Origin: Prosopocoilus inquinatus
Lineage: Eukaryota; Arthropoda; Insecta; Coleoptera; Lucanidae
Direction: 5' to 3'
NCBI GenBank assembly: GCA_036172665.1
Contig: CM069873.1
Span: 40,952,001-41,016,000 of the forward strand
DNA: 64,000 nucleotides
Position 1 is the first letter of the stretch. Each line of letters opens with the position of its first letter. Positions 1 to 9,160 of this stretch are shown piece by piece. Both the position numbers and the translations under genes were made by a program. The notes beneath the pieces were generated by a model. The model was not told the DNA's origin, did no database searches, and saw only the letters and a list, made by a program, of their open reading frames with translations.

Positions 1-123
1 ACAATGAGTTATGAAGATACTGTACAAAATTAACACTTAAAAACCATACAGGAAAAATAAACCACTAAATGAATACGTACTTGGATACTTATGGAAAACA
101 CCACATTGAATGATATATTTTAG

Positions 124-1340
124 GGATGCAAAAGTTCCGGATTTTAGTGAAGTCTGTGCCATATGTGACTCCTATGAATTTAATAAAAGTATGCTTAGGC
201 GTATCAATAAACTAATTGAGTTTCATCAGGCATTACTTTCGTTCTGCATCGACTTGGAAGAATTTTTTTCACCATTAATGTTGGTATTTTATCTGACCAT
301 CATGATAGTTGCTGTATTCTTAAATTTTGTAATTATTACGGTAAGTGTGATTTACAACGGTAAGTCGATTGTTCTACTTAATTGCAAATTGAAACTATAA
401 TACATATAATTACTAACAATTCAAAATATCAGAAAAATATTTTGCAAAAATCTGATTCCTTTATATATGTTTTCATATTTTCAAGATTCCGGTAATTGAC
501 TGAAACTGAGTTTGTACAAATTCAATGAGAACAAAAAGAAAAATAAATATTATAGCGAAGATTAAAATTTATGAAGTGGGATGGGAATAGCGTTGGTGTT
601 CCAGGTAGGAAAAACACCACGTCTCTATAAGGGTTTAGAATGTGAAAAGGTCTCTTTCGTCTCTTTTATGGATTTTCTCTCTTTACATTGCATGAGTTCT
701 CACTTTCAAACAATTACTTGTACAAGCTAACAATTCAAATCTAATTTCTGAAGATATTTTTAATCACAATAACTAAAACCGTCCTTCGTTCAGGTAATTT
801 AAATTTCCCGATTAATGTTTTTTTATTAACACGTCTCATATAATTGCTATGTTTAAGTCGAAAAATGTTAACCAAAAAATGATTAAGTTTTGTATTTACA
901 GTCAAAAAATCTGTCACTGACATTTTCGTGCGTACCCCTAAGCATAGCTGCTTACTTGGAAATATTTTTTCCGTGTTTCATGGCAAATATATTGGCAACT
1001 CAGGTATTTATATAATTCAGACCATGATAAAATTTTCCACTTAATTTTATTTTAGGTGCAACAACTTCAAATGGATTTGTACGAGTTACCGTGGTACATT
1101 TGTGATAAGGAATGCAGAATTAATATAGAATTTCTTCTGCATAAGATGCAAATGCCCACCACGCTCACGGTGGGGAAATTTTCTAATTTGGATCTCCCCC
1201 TTTTTCTATGGGTAAAAGAATTAAAACCGTTGGGTTTATTTATCATGGTATTTGCCGGAAATAAAACATTTTATTTTCAGAGTGTCAAGACTCTCAACTC
1301 CTACAGCATTGTGATGTACCAGCTTTTTCAGCAAAGATAG
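124..1340 (+). CDS. Insect odorant receptor, last four exons (partial at 5' side)
   Basis: This is the C-terminal part of a seven-transmembrane insect odorant receptor (7tm_6), a ligand-gated cation channel subunit in olfactory neuron membranes that normally works with Orco. Four exons join in frame: 124-340, 902-1003, 1056-1211 and 1281-1340. The first begins after a TTTTAG acceptor with one carried-over base; all later junctions are phase 0. Donors include GTAAGT at 341 and GTAAAA at 1212; acceptors include TTTACAG and TTTTCAG. Family landmarks in order are HQALLSFCIDLEEFFSPLM, a hydrophobic segment (LVFYLTIMIVAVFLNFVII), YLEIFFPCFMANIL, then LYELPWYICDKECR, LTVGKFSNLDLPLF and a final SVKTLNSYSIVMYQLF before TAG. 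The last intron is 69 bp, a multiple of three without an in-frame stop, so a plain ORF reads through it. No disabling change is visible. Upstream exons lie left of the window. Family assignment is strong; the ligand is unknown. Confidence 0.85.
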
Positions 1341-2437
1341 AACAGTAACACAACTGTAATTATCCAAATTACAAAGTGTTTACTTTATTTTAAAATAGAA
1401 AAAAAAACATTTATTTAAAAAGAATACAACCACCACACAAATATTTTTATTGAATGAACATTTTCGATTTTAAAATTTGAGTTGCACACAAAGTTTACTT
1501 ATAGTAGTATGTACTGTTTAAAAACAAAACTTATCGATGCACGTGTAGAAATAAATAGTGATTAAAATATAGCGAACTTAAAACGAACTCATGAATTTAG
1601 CACACCATTTTGTATTTAGCTGAAAACAATATTGAATAAATTTAAAACACAAAATTTTGTTTATTTTATGCACTTATCTACTTGTATGAAAATAAAAAAA
1701 AAATATGCGCGGGTGTTTATTTTAATTTACAGTCTACTTTAATCTGAGCTTCTTGTGCTGCCTTTCATCAGCCGTTTCCACAGTATCTCAGAGAAGAACG
1801 GATGTAGTCCAAATGATGTTAAAAAGACGTCAGGGTGAACTGTTTCCAATGTGCCTCGGATTATCAATAGTTTTACTCAATAAAATCATATTTATTTTAT
1901 CTAAATTCATTGTCATGCTTTCAGGGAAGTGGGGTGATCCGACTAAAGCACAAGAAACTGACGACAAACAACAGTGTATCTCTAAATCTTTAACGAAGTT
2001 ACATTACAAAATATTACTGTTTCGATAACTTGTGTCAAAATATGTCAATTATAACTCCGTTTATCGCAAATGACACGAAGATCTTATAATATACGCAATC
2101 GAATTTAAACTTATATTAGTCCATTAATACCGTAACGGTAACTTAAGTTAAATTTGCAATAAAAATTGGTAATTAAATTAAGTGACAATTTAAATGCACG
2201 TTTAACTGCTTAGGTTCCCAATGGTGGTCATTAATGCCTCGAAAAACGATCCTATATACGGAAAGTGATGGGTATTACCTTTTTGAATAAAAAGCAGCAA
2301 ATACACGACCAATTTACAAGTTTGCTAGGAGAAGTATAAAATATTTCGAAATGTTCTATGACTGTTAAGGGGCTTAATCACGCTTTTAAGATTGGTATGG
2401 ATCTACAACTCCAGGATAAAGTATTGGATTCCACCTC
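1341..2437. other. AT-rich stretch without a supported gene
   Basis: The first few hundred bases are presumably the 3' UTR and downstream flank of the odorant receptor; AATAAA-like hexamers occur, for example near 1550, but none can be assigned. A short minus-strand open stretch of 38 codons at about 1749-1865 (reading HPDVFLTSFGLHPFFSEILW and ending in TAA) looks protein-like, but I recognise no family and find no convincing partner exon. The last 200 bases may belong to the 5' part of the LINE that follows. Nothing else is visible. Confidence 0.5.
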
Positions 2438-2529
2438 TTGGCCAGTCGGAATTACTGTTCGGAGATTCTTTTTTCATTATTTTTGGTCGGGACTTATGAA
2501 CAGAAAACAACGGTAGACCCAAGTTCCTT

Positions 2530-2729
2530 TGGGGAAGTTTTATATTGTGACAATGATACCAAAGAAGTTTATAACAGTAAAAAAATTAAGCAACTTAAAA
2601 TTTTCCATTGGAATTGTCAATCTCTGAGAAATAAGCTATTGAAATTTGAGGCATTGGATCCTAATTATAATATTATTTGCTTCAGCGAGCATGGATGGTA
2701 GAGGAAGAAATTAAGTCTTTAGTATTAAA
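2530..2729 (+). mobile_element. LINE-B, 5' fragment: start of the endonuclease domain
   Basis: This is the first part of the ORF2 endonuclease (APE-type, which nicks target DNA for target-primed reverse transcription) of a jockey/CR1-like non-LTR retrotransposon. The run LKIFHWNCQSLRNKL, then IICFSEHGW, is the typical opening of the domain, with the catalytic-site N and E. A one-base frameshift follows HGW near 2699, after which VEEEIKSLVL continues in another frame up to 2729. The domain resumes at 8538 after the LINE-A insertion. The upstream boundary of LINE-B is not clear: the open frame extends left to about 2438 but without a recognisable feature. Confidence 0.75.
2723..2729 (+). repeat. 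Target-site duplication, left copy (LINE-A insertion)
   Basis: TATTAAA occurs at 2723-2729, just before the first codons of LINE-A, and again at 8531-8537, straight after the LINE-A (ATT)n tail. Keeping one copy restores the LINE-B endonuclease frame across the junction (SLVL, then NNYILLNSF). The AT-rich tail makes the exact length uncertain by a few bases. Confidence 0.65.
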
Positions 2730-2733
2730 AATA

Positions 2734-3480
2734 ATGTCGTGCGCTCGTGACGAGTAGACGTGTGCTAGCTGCATTGCTGCAAAAATTTTGTTCTTAAATT
2801 CGTTTATAATATTATATTTTTGAATAACGGCTACAAAACCAGAAAGGTCACTTCGTTTGAATAGCGACGACCGAGAAGAAATATTAGTGCAAAAAGTAGT
2901 CGAAAGAATTTTGTGTAATGATAAAATTACTGACAGAATGGTATCCGTTCTAAGTGATAAAATTAAGCAAGAATTTGAAAATAAATTTAAAGAATACGAC
3001 CGGAAGATTGAAACCCTTGAAAAAAGAACTTCATGATGCTGAGGTAAAGCTAGAGGAATCAGCTAATCAGTTCGACAATCTGTTTGAGTTGCAAGAACAA
3101 TACTCTCGCAAAAATGTTGAAGACGTAATGAAATTTTGCAAGGAGAAACTCAATTTTATTTTGGATAGCAAGGAAATCGGCTGCTGTCACATATAAACAA
3201 GTACGGAGGGAAAATGTAAACCAGTCATCATTAAATTCTGTGGATGAAGTGTACGAGATGGTGTTTATAATACGGAGAAAAAACTAATAGGGACAGGTAT
3301 TGTAATGAGAGACGATCTTACCAAGCATCGTGTTTTTATGATAAAGGACTTAGTGAAACGTTTCGAAAATAAAAATGATTTCACTTACAACGGTAATATA
3401 TATTTGTCAAAAACGAGTGGGACATTAGTAAAATTAAACCTATAAACGACTACAAGAATTTTATAAAATCTAGGCAGTAG
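2734..3480 (+). pseudogene. LINE-A ORF1 (nucleic-acid-binding protein), decayed
   Basis: ORF1 proteins of these LINEs bind the element RNA in the RNP particle. The ATG at 2734 opens a short frame with a Cys-x-x-Cys pair (TCASC, after an in-frame stop), as in zinc-finger N-termini of LINE ORF1. A charged segment, EILVQKVVERIL to KEYDRKIETLEK, then ELHDAEVKLEESANQFDNLF, is strongly coiled-coil-like, followed by QEQYSRKN. The C-terminal part has DDLTKHRVFMIKDLVKRF and FTYNGNIYLSK, typical of the ORF1 C-terminus. At least three frame breaks (near 3028, 3196 and 3290) separate these pieces. There is no zinc-knuckle array. Confidence 0.65.
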
Positions 3481-3651
3481 CTTTGCATTCTAAAGCGATT
3501 TTTGGTCTGCTTGTTTTGTTGAGTGTTTGTTTAAATCGAATTACTTTTTATTTAATCTCATCTACATTTATTTCATTACTGAAACAATCGTTGTTCAGAT
3601 ACGCTAAAAATGTTCCATTATAATAAACGAAAAATAATTTTTTTTAAATAT

Positions 3652-4257
3652 CTCATTTAAATGTAAGATCGTTGTTTCCTAAATTACCTGACTTGGAGGC
3701 GCATATTACGCAATGTAATATTGATGTTTTATGTATTTCGGAATCATGGTTGAACGAATCAATCTCTGCGGAATCTGTGAATCTTAAAGGGTTTACCTTC
3801 TTAAGATGTAATCGTGAAAATCGGAAGGGTGGCGGAGTAGGTATTTACTTGCGTAACTGGATATCTTTCTCTAATATTATGTTAAGAAATTCTTTAGAAC
3901 AAATATGGATTAAACTAAATCTACCAAATTTAAAGCTACTATATATAAACCACCTGATTTCAGTTGTGTTACTTTCTTAAACGGATTGGAAGACGCATTT
4001 ACTCACTATTTTGAAACTTCTGATCAAGTATTGTGTTAAATGAAGAAAGCCCTGCCACTGTTTTATTTAATGATATAGAAAGTTTTGATGCTCGGCAATT
4101 AATTAGCAAACCAACCAGAGTTACAACTTCACTCTGTTTGACTGACGTAGTTATCACTACTTTAAGTGGTGAACTTATAATAAATTCTGATGTCGTTAAT
4201 TGTAGCTTTTACGATCATGATTTGGTTTTTTGTGATGTTCAGATAATAACCTTATAA
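3652..4257 (+). pseudogene. LINE-A ORF2 endonuclease domain, internally deleted
   Basis: This is an APE-type endonuclease remnant. It starts with SHLNVRSLFPKLPDLEAHI and contains DVLCISESWLN with the catalytic E, then RKGGGVGIYLRN. After about 3957 the frame shifts (YKPPDFSCVTFLNGLEDAF). The segment that should hold the family's GDFN motif is missing at about 4030, where DQVLC is followed directly by LNEESPATVLF. The end of the domain, ARQLISKPTRVTTS and the YDHDLVF box (normally SDH), follows. Loss of GDFN and the changed SDH site mean the domain could not cut DNA. Confidence 0.75.
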
Positions 4258-5076
4258 CGTTAACTTTAAGAAACGGAAAAAAGGCCTATTTTAATTATGT
4301 GTCTTACCTAAAGAATGATAAAAAGTTTTGGAGGAGCATAAATTATTTAGGTTTAGCCAAGTCTACTGTCAGAGATGTTCCTGTTCATTTAGCCAATGCT
4401 GATGCTATAAATAGCTTCTTTATTAGCAATGTTTCCAAAGTAGTAGGTAACCACTTAAATGCAAGTAATACAATTTACCCTGTAAAGCTAAATAATAATA
4501 ATTTTGAATTCCGAACCGTTGAGATTGACGAGGTAATCGAATCTATTCAAAGTGTTACATCTTACGCGATTGGTTGCGATGGAATCAATATTCGAATGAT
4601 CAAAATGTGTTGTCCGTTTATAGTACCATATTTAACACACATTTTTAATACTTGCATTTATAAAAATGTTATGCCTACTAGTTGGAAATATGCATTAATT
4701 AAACCGCTTCCTAAGGTAAGTCTACCAACTGCATATAAAGATTTACGTCCAATCAGTATATTAGAAGCCATTTCCAAAATATTCGAAAAGTTATTTCGTA
4801 GGCAATTATATAACTATATTAACTCTGAAAATATTTTACCGGCAATACAATCAGGATTTCGACCTGGATATAGTTGTGGAACGGCTTTAATGAGTGTTAC
4901 AGATGATATTTTGGCAGCCTGCGATAAAGGAGACTTAACTGTTCTCATTTTACTCGATTATAGCAAGGCGTAGACCAAAGTACTCTATTATCAATTTTAA
5001 ATTATATAGGTGTAGGCCGAAACGCCATTTCACTTATGAAAGGCTACCTGCAGGACCGAAGTCAGAGTGTAATTAT
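4258..5076 (+). pseudogene. LINE-A ORF2 reverse transcriptase, N-terminal half
   Basis: This frame is open from about 4260 to the stop at 4971. It reads through the linker (KKFWRSINYLGL) into reverse transcriptase motifs: WKYALIKPLPK, YKDLRPISILEAISKIFEKL, ILPAIQSGFRPGYSCGTAL and LTVLILLDYSKA. The catalytic motif A (normally DYSKAFD) is broken by a frameshift exactly after SKA. The correct frame continues as VDQSTLLSILNYIGVG to LQDRSQSVII at 5076, where the hAT element begins. The domain resumes at 7193. Confidence 0.85.
5069..5076 (+). repeat. 8-bp target-site duplication of the hAT insertion, left copy
   Basis: GTAATTAT at 5069-5076 is repeated exactly at 7185-7192. Eight bases is the length expected for hAT transposases. 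Removing the element and one copy gives an uninterrupted LINE-A frame. Confidence 0.92.
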
Positions 5077-5190
5077 TAAAGAGCGGATTCTATCCTAAAT
5101 GCATATTGCATGCATATTTTGCATATTTGAGCATTTTGTTCAATTTTCGCATATTTCTTAAAAACGTGCATATATATGCATATTTGAAAG
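5077..5190. repeat. hAT left subterminal repeats
   Basis: Within 120 bases of the left TIR, GCATAT or its close variant occurs about six times (for example at 5101, 5112, 5121, 5149, 5178), and CATATATATGC is palindromic. Such clusters are the usual hAT transposase binding sites. The role is inferred from family knowledge. Confidence 0.6.
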
Positions 5191-5466
5191 AATTTGTGTC
5201 GAAGTGAGTAAATTTTTTCCTGAATTCTTTAATTCGTCAGAACATGTTGTTGCATTAATTAGGGTCTAGTTTGCACCCTTCTTGGGCTTAAGCAGGCAGA
5301 ATTTTCCAAGTAGTGAATTAGGGATTTCCAAGTACTTTCTTAACGATGCGGTGGGGCGTTCATGTTTGCAATATTGTTTCATCACTTCTTCACGGATTAT
5401 TAGTCGGTTATTGCTGCGAACGTTTAGTTCTTCCGTAAAAGTATTTTTGTTTGTGAGAAGTGCAAT

Positions 5467-6928
5467 ATGCCGAAAGACAATTCGAGCCTGGTTAATTCCT
5501 GGATCAGAAGCTATCCCGACCTTACTTACACCAATGGAAGCGTATTCTATAAAGCCTGTAGTAAAATGGTAAGTTTTAAGTTTGTTTTCTTCCTCCTTAG
5601 GTAAATATTTGCTTGGTTCTTGAATATTGAAAGTTCAGACAGTTTAAAAAAATTCAAGTTCTTGTTGTAGATACCAACCCAACGAAAATTTTCGGTCACA
5701 CAACATGTCGGGACAGAACTACACAAGTCAAAATGCAAGAAGATGAATGAATCGAAAACATTTCAATTACCCTTAGACAGTGGACCGTCGTTGATGACTT
5801 CATCTAATGAACAACAAGAATTTAATGCTGATTTATGCGAGGCGATGATTTGTGCAAACATACCTTTGAAAAAACTGCAAAATTCTATTTTTAAAAGTTT
5901 TTTGGAAAAATATACCAAGAAAAATGTTCCCGATGAAAGTACGTTAAGAAAAAATTACGTGCCTCGCATCTACAACGATACTCTAAAAGAAGTCTAGAAA
6001 ATCGTAGAAAATCAATATATTTATTTTATTGTGGATGAAACTACTGATTCTTGTGGGCGTTACATTGTAAATTTGTTAATAGGGTCTTTGCGGGAAGATA
6101 AACCTAGTGAATCTTATTTAATAGCCTGTACACAGTTAGACAAAACTAATCATTTAAGTATTTTAAGATCTGTTAATGAATGTTTTATGAAATTTTTCTC
6201 ACCTAATGTAGTTCCTACTGAAAAAATTTTACTTATGGTATCAGATGCTGCCCCTTACATGGTTAAAGCCGGGCAGCAATTTAAAACAATTTATAAAAAT
6301 TTAGTTCACGTGAGTTGTTTAGCTCATGGATGTAACAGAGTAGCTGAACATATTAGATGTGAATTTTCTGATGTAAATCTACTAATTAGTACCATTAAAA
6401 AAATATTTGTCAAAAGTCCCCTACGAGTTCAGTTGTACAGGGAAAAATTGCCGAATGTACCTTTACCTCCCGAACCAGTGTTGACTAGGTGGGGAACTTG
6501 GTTAGAAGCGGCAATGTTTTATGCTGAACATTTTGTAGCAATTAAGGAATTGGTTGTAGAGTTTAATGCCCAAGATAGTTCTGCTATTGCAAAGGCACAA
6601 AATATTGTAACAAGAACTTCATTGGCAAATCAACTGAACTTCATCAAAATGCATTACAGTTTTGTAATACAAGCTATAAACAATTTAGAAAAACCGAAAA
6701 TGTTTTTAATAGAATCCGTTAAAATTGTTAAAGAATTTAAAGAGAATATTTCAAAAGTTCCAGGTAAAATCGGCAGTTAGTCACGTTAAATATGCCCCAA
6801 TTACCTCCGTGGATGTTGAAAGGAGTTTTTCAATTTATAAAAATATTTTGTCAGATAAAAGGCAAAATTTCCTGGTAGAGAACTTGGAAAAACACATTGT
6901 TGTAAATTATAATCGAAGATTTTTTTAG
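5467..6928 (+). pseudogene. hAT transposase (BED-like finger, DUF659, hAT C-terminal dimerisation), broken
   Basis: A DDE-type hAT transposase remnant. Exon 1 is 5467-5568 (34 codons from ATG, ending FYKACSKM). A GTAAGT...GTAG intron spans 5569-5670. Exon 2 continues IPTQRKFSVTQH...LHKSK, so that splicing builds a zinc-finger-like segment with H-x5-H spacing; the first Cys appears as Y. DUF659 follows: VDETTDSCGRYIVNLLIGSL, LLMVSDAAPYMVKAG, HVSCLAHGCNRVAE and LTRWGTWLEAAMFY. The C-terminal block YAPITSVDVERSFSIYK is the hAT dimerisation motif. Two defects are clear: an in-frame TAG at 5995-5997 between LKEV and KIVENQ, and a deletion with frame change near 6765, where roughly a hundred residues usual for the family are absent. 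The general frame is otherwise well kept, which argues for a fairly recent loss. Confidence 0.88.
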
Positions 6929-7108
6929 TCGTTATAATATTTACTTAATAATGTACATACATAATATACATACTTCCTTCATATAAGCGTTTACAAATAA
7001 ATGTAAATAAATTGTATAAAATATAATGTTTTTTATTTGAATAAGAATGCCCATAAAACACAGTAGTAGACCAGTTATTGCATTATTTGAAGTGTTCGGC
7101 CTATCTTT

Positions 7109-7184
7109 CACATATTTCGCCATTTTTAGTGCATATATATGCGCACATTTCATCAAAATTACTCGCATATAAATCCGCTCTCTA
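7109..7184. repeat. hAT right subterminal repeats
   Basis: The last 75 bases before the right TIR contain the same motif class as the left end (CATATTTCGC, GCATATATATGCGC, CGCATAT). This supports 5077 and 7184 as the two true ends of one element. Confidence 0.6.
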
Positions 7185-7192
7185 GTAATTAT

Positions 7193-8145
7193 AAATAATT
7201 CTAAATCTAAGACCCAAAAATTATCGTGTGGTGTGCCTCAGGGGTTTGTATTGGGATCAATTCTATTCTCTATTTATACATCCAACTTCCATAAACACCT
7301 TCAACTTTGCAAAATGCACGGTTTTACGTGAATGATACTCAGCTCTATCATTCCTCAAACCGGTTGATTTAGAAAAAGCTGTGTCTGAAATCAATACTGA
7401 TAAATCCGCCGTATTATTATTTGGTAAGAAAAATGTCTGCACAAATGCAAGTAACTCAATTACTGTTAAAATTAATGATGATAAAATACCTATTGTAACT
7501 AAAGCTAAAAGCTTAGGGCTTGTCTTAGATAACAGTTTTCGGTATAGACATCAGGTAACCCAATACCGGAAGAATGCATATACATCTTTGAAAAAATTAT
7601 ATCCCCACAGAAACTACCTTCCGATAAAAGTAAAAATTCGCTTGTGTGAGTCATTTGTTCTTTTTAACTTTAATTATTGCGCGCCCGTCTATCATCCTGC
7701 ATTAGATAGATTAACTTCAAATCGTATACAAAAAATACAAAACTCTTGTTTGCGTTTATCTACGGTATAGGGAAATATGACAGAATCTCACGTAAACTAA
7801 AAGACGCAGGCTGGTTTTCCATAGAAAACCGGAGGCGATTGCAAACAGTATGTATCTACCAGAAAATAGTGTTAACTGGTCAACCGGATTATTTATACAG
7901 TAAAATTAAGTTCAGATTTGATGTGCATATGCTTTCGACGAGATATAAAAATCTGATTTCCCCGCCAAAACACAGAACATCGTTATTTCAACGGTCTTTT
8001 ACCTACCATGTATATAAGTCATATAACAAATTATCACATCGGTATAAAGAAATGACCTTTAAAAATTTTAAAAGAACGTTATTTGCTGAAATATTCAGCA
8101 CGCAGTGCGCAGAGATTAATGCAAAATACGCAAGGAACCTGCTAT
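7193..8145 (+). pseudogene. LINE-A ORF2 reverse transcriptase, C-terminal half, catalytic box mutated
   Basis: Directly after the hAT duplication the frame reads NNSKSKTQKLSCGVPQGFVL, the reverse transcriptase motif with PQG. The catalytic YADD box is present as YVNDTQLY (about 7328-7351), so the alanine and first aspartate are changed. One frame break follows near 7365. Then 7381-7767 carries the typical SLGLVLDNSFRYRHQV, FVLFNFNYCAPVYHPALD and IQKIQNSCLRLS segments. A shift near 7767 leads to the last frame, YDRISRKLKDAGWFSIENRR to TFKNFKRTLFAEIF, ending at 8145. Enzymatic activity is excluded by the changed box and frame breaks. Confidence 0.85.
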
Positions 8146-8530
8146 GATAATTTTAATATGAGAGCAATCTGGATAGCGAGCGTACAATATAAGTGGTTAT
8201 ACTTAAATTTGTAGATCTTGTTCTTTTCCTTCCTCTTTTCTTTCTACACTACTTCTCACTCTCTCTATTTTCCTTCTTCTTCTACTTCTTCTATTAGTTT
8301 AAAAGTTGTTATTTTTTCCGCCACATTGTTTATTTTTTTCTCATTACTTTAAGGAATTTTACCATAAGCAATTATTTTATATAAAAACTCAAGTTATTAA
8401 GGCTTAAATGGAACAACAAGGTTTCGCCGCTGAATCTCGTCTTGTGGTTAGAATATACTTTGTTATATTACCATATACTTAATCTTGTTTCTTTGTAATA
8501 CTCCAATAAAGAAATTATTATTATTATTAT
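8146..8530 (+). other. LINE-A 3' UTR with pyrimidine tract and (ATT)n tail
   Basis: No reading frame. At about 8215-8300 the plus strand is almost pure C and T (TTCCTTCCTC, TCTTCTACTTCTTC), a polypyrimidine tract. AATAAA lies at 8506, followed by an (ATT)n tail of about eight units at 8513-8536, part of which overlaps the duplicated target. Tails of short repeats rather than poly-A are known in several LINE clades. LINE-B ends the same way at 10737. Confidence 0.75.
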
Positions 8531-8537
8531 TATTAAA
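8531..8537 (+). repeat. Target-site duplication, right copy (LINE-A insertion)
   Basis: TATTAAA matches 2723-2729. It merges with the (ATT)n tail on its left, so its left edge is uncertain. Confidence 0.6.
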
Positions 8538-9160
8538 CAACTATATTTTATTGAATAGTTTTGCTAGGTCGACGTACTCACAAGGTGGTACCGTCCTTTC
8601 TGCTAAAAAAGAATTATGCGTTGCTGTATCTCCTCGTAACGATATTCAGTCTTTATCTACTGAACTTCATTGTGAATTGGGTGCTGTGTTTATGGAGCAA
8701 CTTAATTTAGTAATAATCACAGTCTATTACTCACCATCAGGTAACTTTGATATTTTTATTTACATTTTGACTAAAATAATGGAAAAGCTAGCAAGGAAGA
8801 AAAAATCAGTTGTAATAAATGGCGATTTTAATATCTGGTTTAACACGCGGGAGTCGAAAACTTTGATTTTTTCTGATTTGTTAGCTATGTGCAGTTTTCG
8901 TATTACAATAACAAATAATACTAGGGTTAACCATTATTTAGATAATATTTTAACAAATATTGTTTACAATTATACTGCTCGTCCTTGGCCGACCAGCTGA
9001 CCGTGATCTTAAACCAACAAAGCTTATTTTCTTTACCTTTACATCCAATTATTCAGAACGTAGGCTGGTCTTTTATAAGTAACAGTTCTATTAAGATTAA
9101 TAGAAGTTTGAGATGTTCCTGCACTTCATTGAGGACGCGATGCATAAAGCGTTTCTGTGA
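8538..9160 (+). pseudogene. LINE-B endonuclease, second part
   Basis: The frame 8538-8996 holds YSQGGTVLSAKKE, LNLVIITVYYSPSG and VVINGDFNIWFNT. The last is the GDFN motif that LINE-A has lost. NHYLDNILTNI marks the C-terminal part. A frameshift near 8985 moves the end of the domain to the next frame (LADQLTVIL, where the family has SDH-type residues). The match to the family is clear, but the end of the domain is too decayed to judge its catalytic histidine. Confidence 0.78.

Larger units (their letters stand above)
5077..7184 (+). mobile_element. hAT DNA transposon, 2,108 bp, with TIRs and 8-bp TSD
   Basis: The ends are imperfect terminal inverted repeats: TAAAGAGCGGATT at 5077 and the complement of TAGAGAGCGGATT ending at 7184. 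The 8-bp duplication GTAATTAT flanks it on both sides. Subterminal regions are rich in GCATAT-type repeats. It codes for one transposase of the CGGBP1-like / DUF659 hAT type in plus orientation, interrupted by one probable intron, one stop codon and a C-terminal deletion. It therefore looks like a dead copy of an autonomous element. It inserted into the reverse transcriptase gene of LINE-A and is the youngest layer of the nest. Confidence 0.92.
2730..8530 (+). mobile_element. LINE-A, non-LTR retrotransposon (interrupted by a hAT element)
   Basis: This is a near full-length jockey/CR1-like LINE on the plus strand: ORF1, then ORF2 with endonuclease and reverse transcriptase, a pyrimidine-rich 3' UTR and a terminal (ATT)n tail. 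It sits inside the endonuclease domain of LINE-B and is itself split at 5069-5192 by a 2,108-bp hAT insertion. Net of that insert it is about 3.7 kb, shorter than usual because of internal deletions. Many frameshifts and stops make it inactive. Clade assignment beyond the jockey/CR1 group would need a tree. Confidence 0.8.

Noticed and set aside
6941..7168. Minus-strand 75-codon frame at 6941-7168
   Set aside because: It covers the non-coding right end of the hAT element with subterminal repeats and has low-complexity composition.
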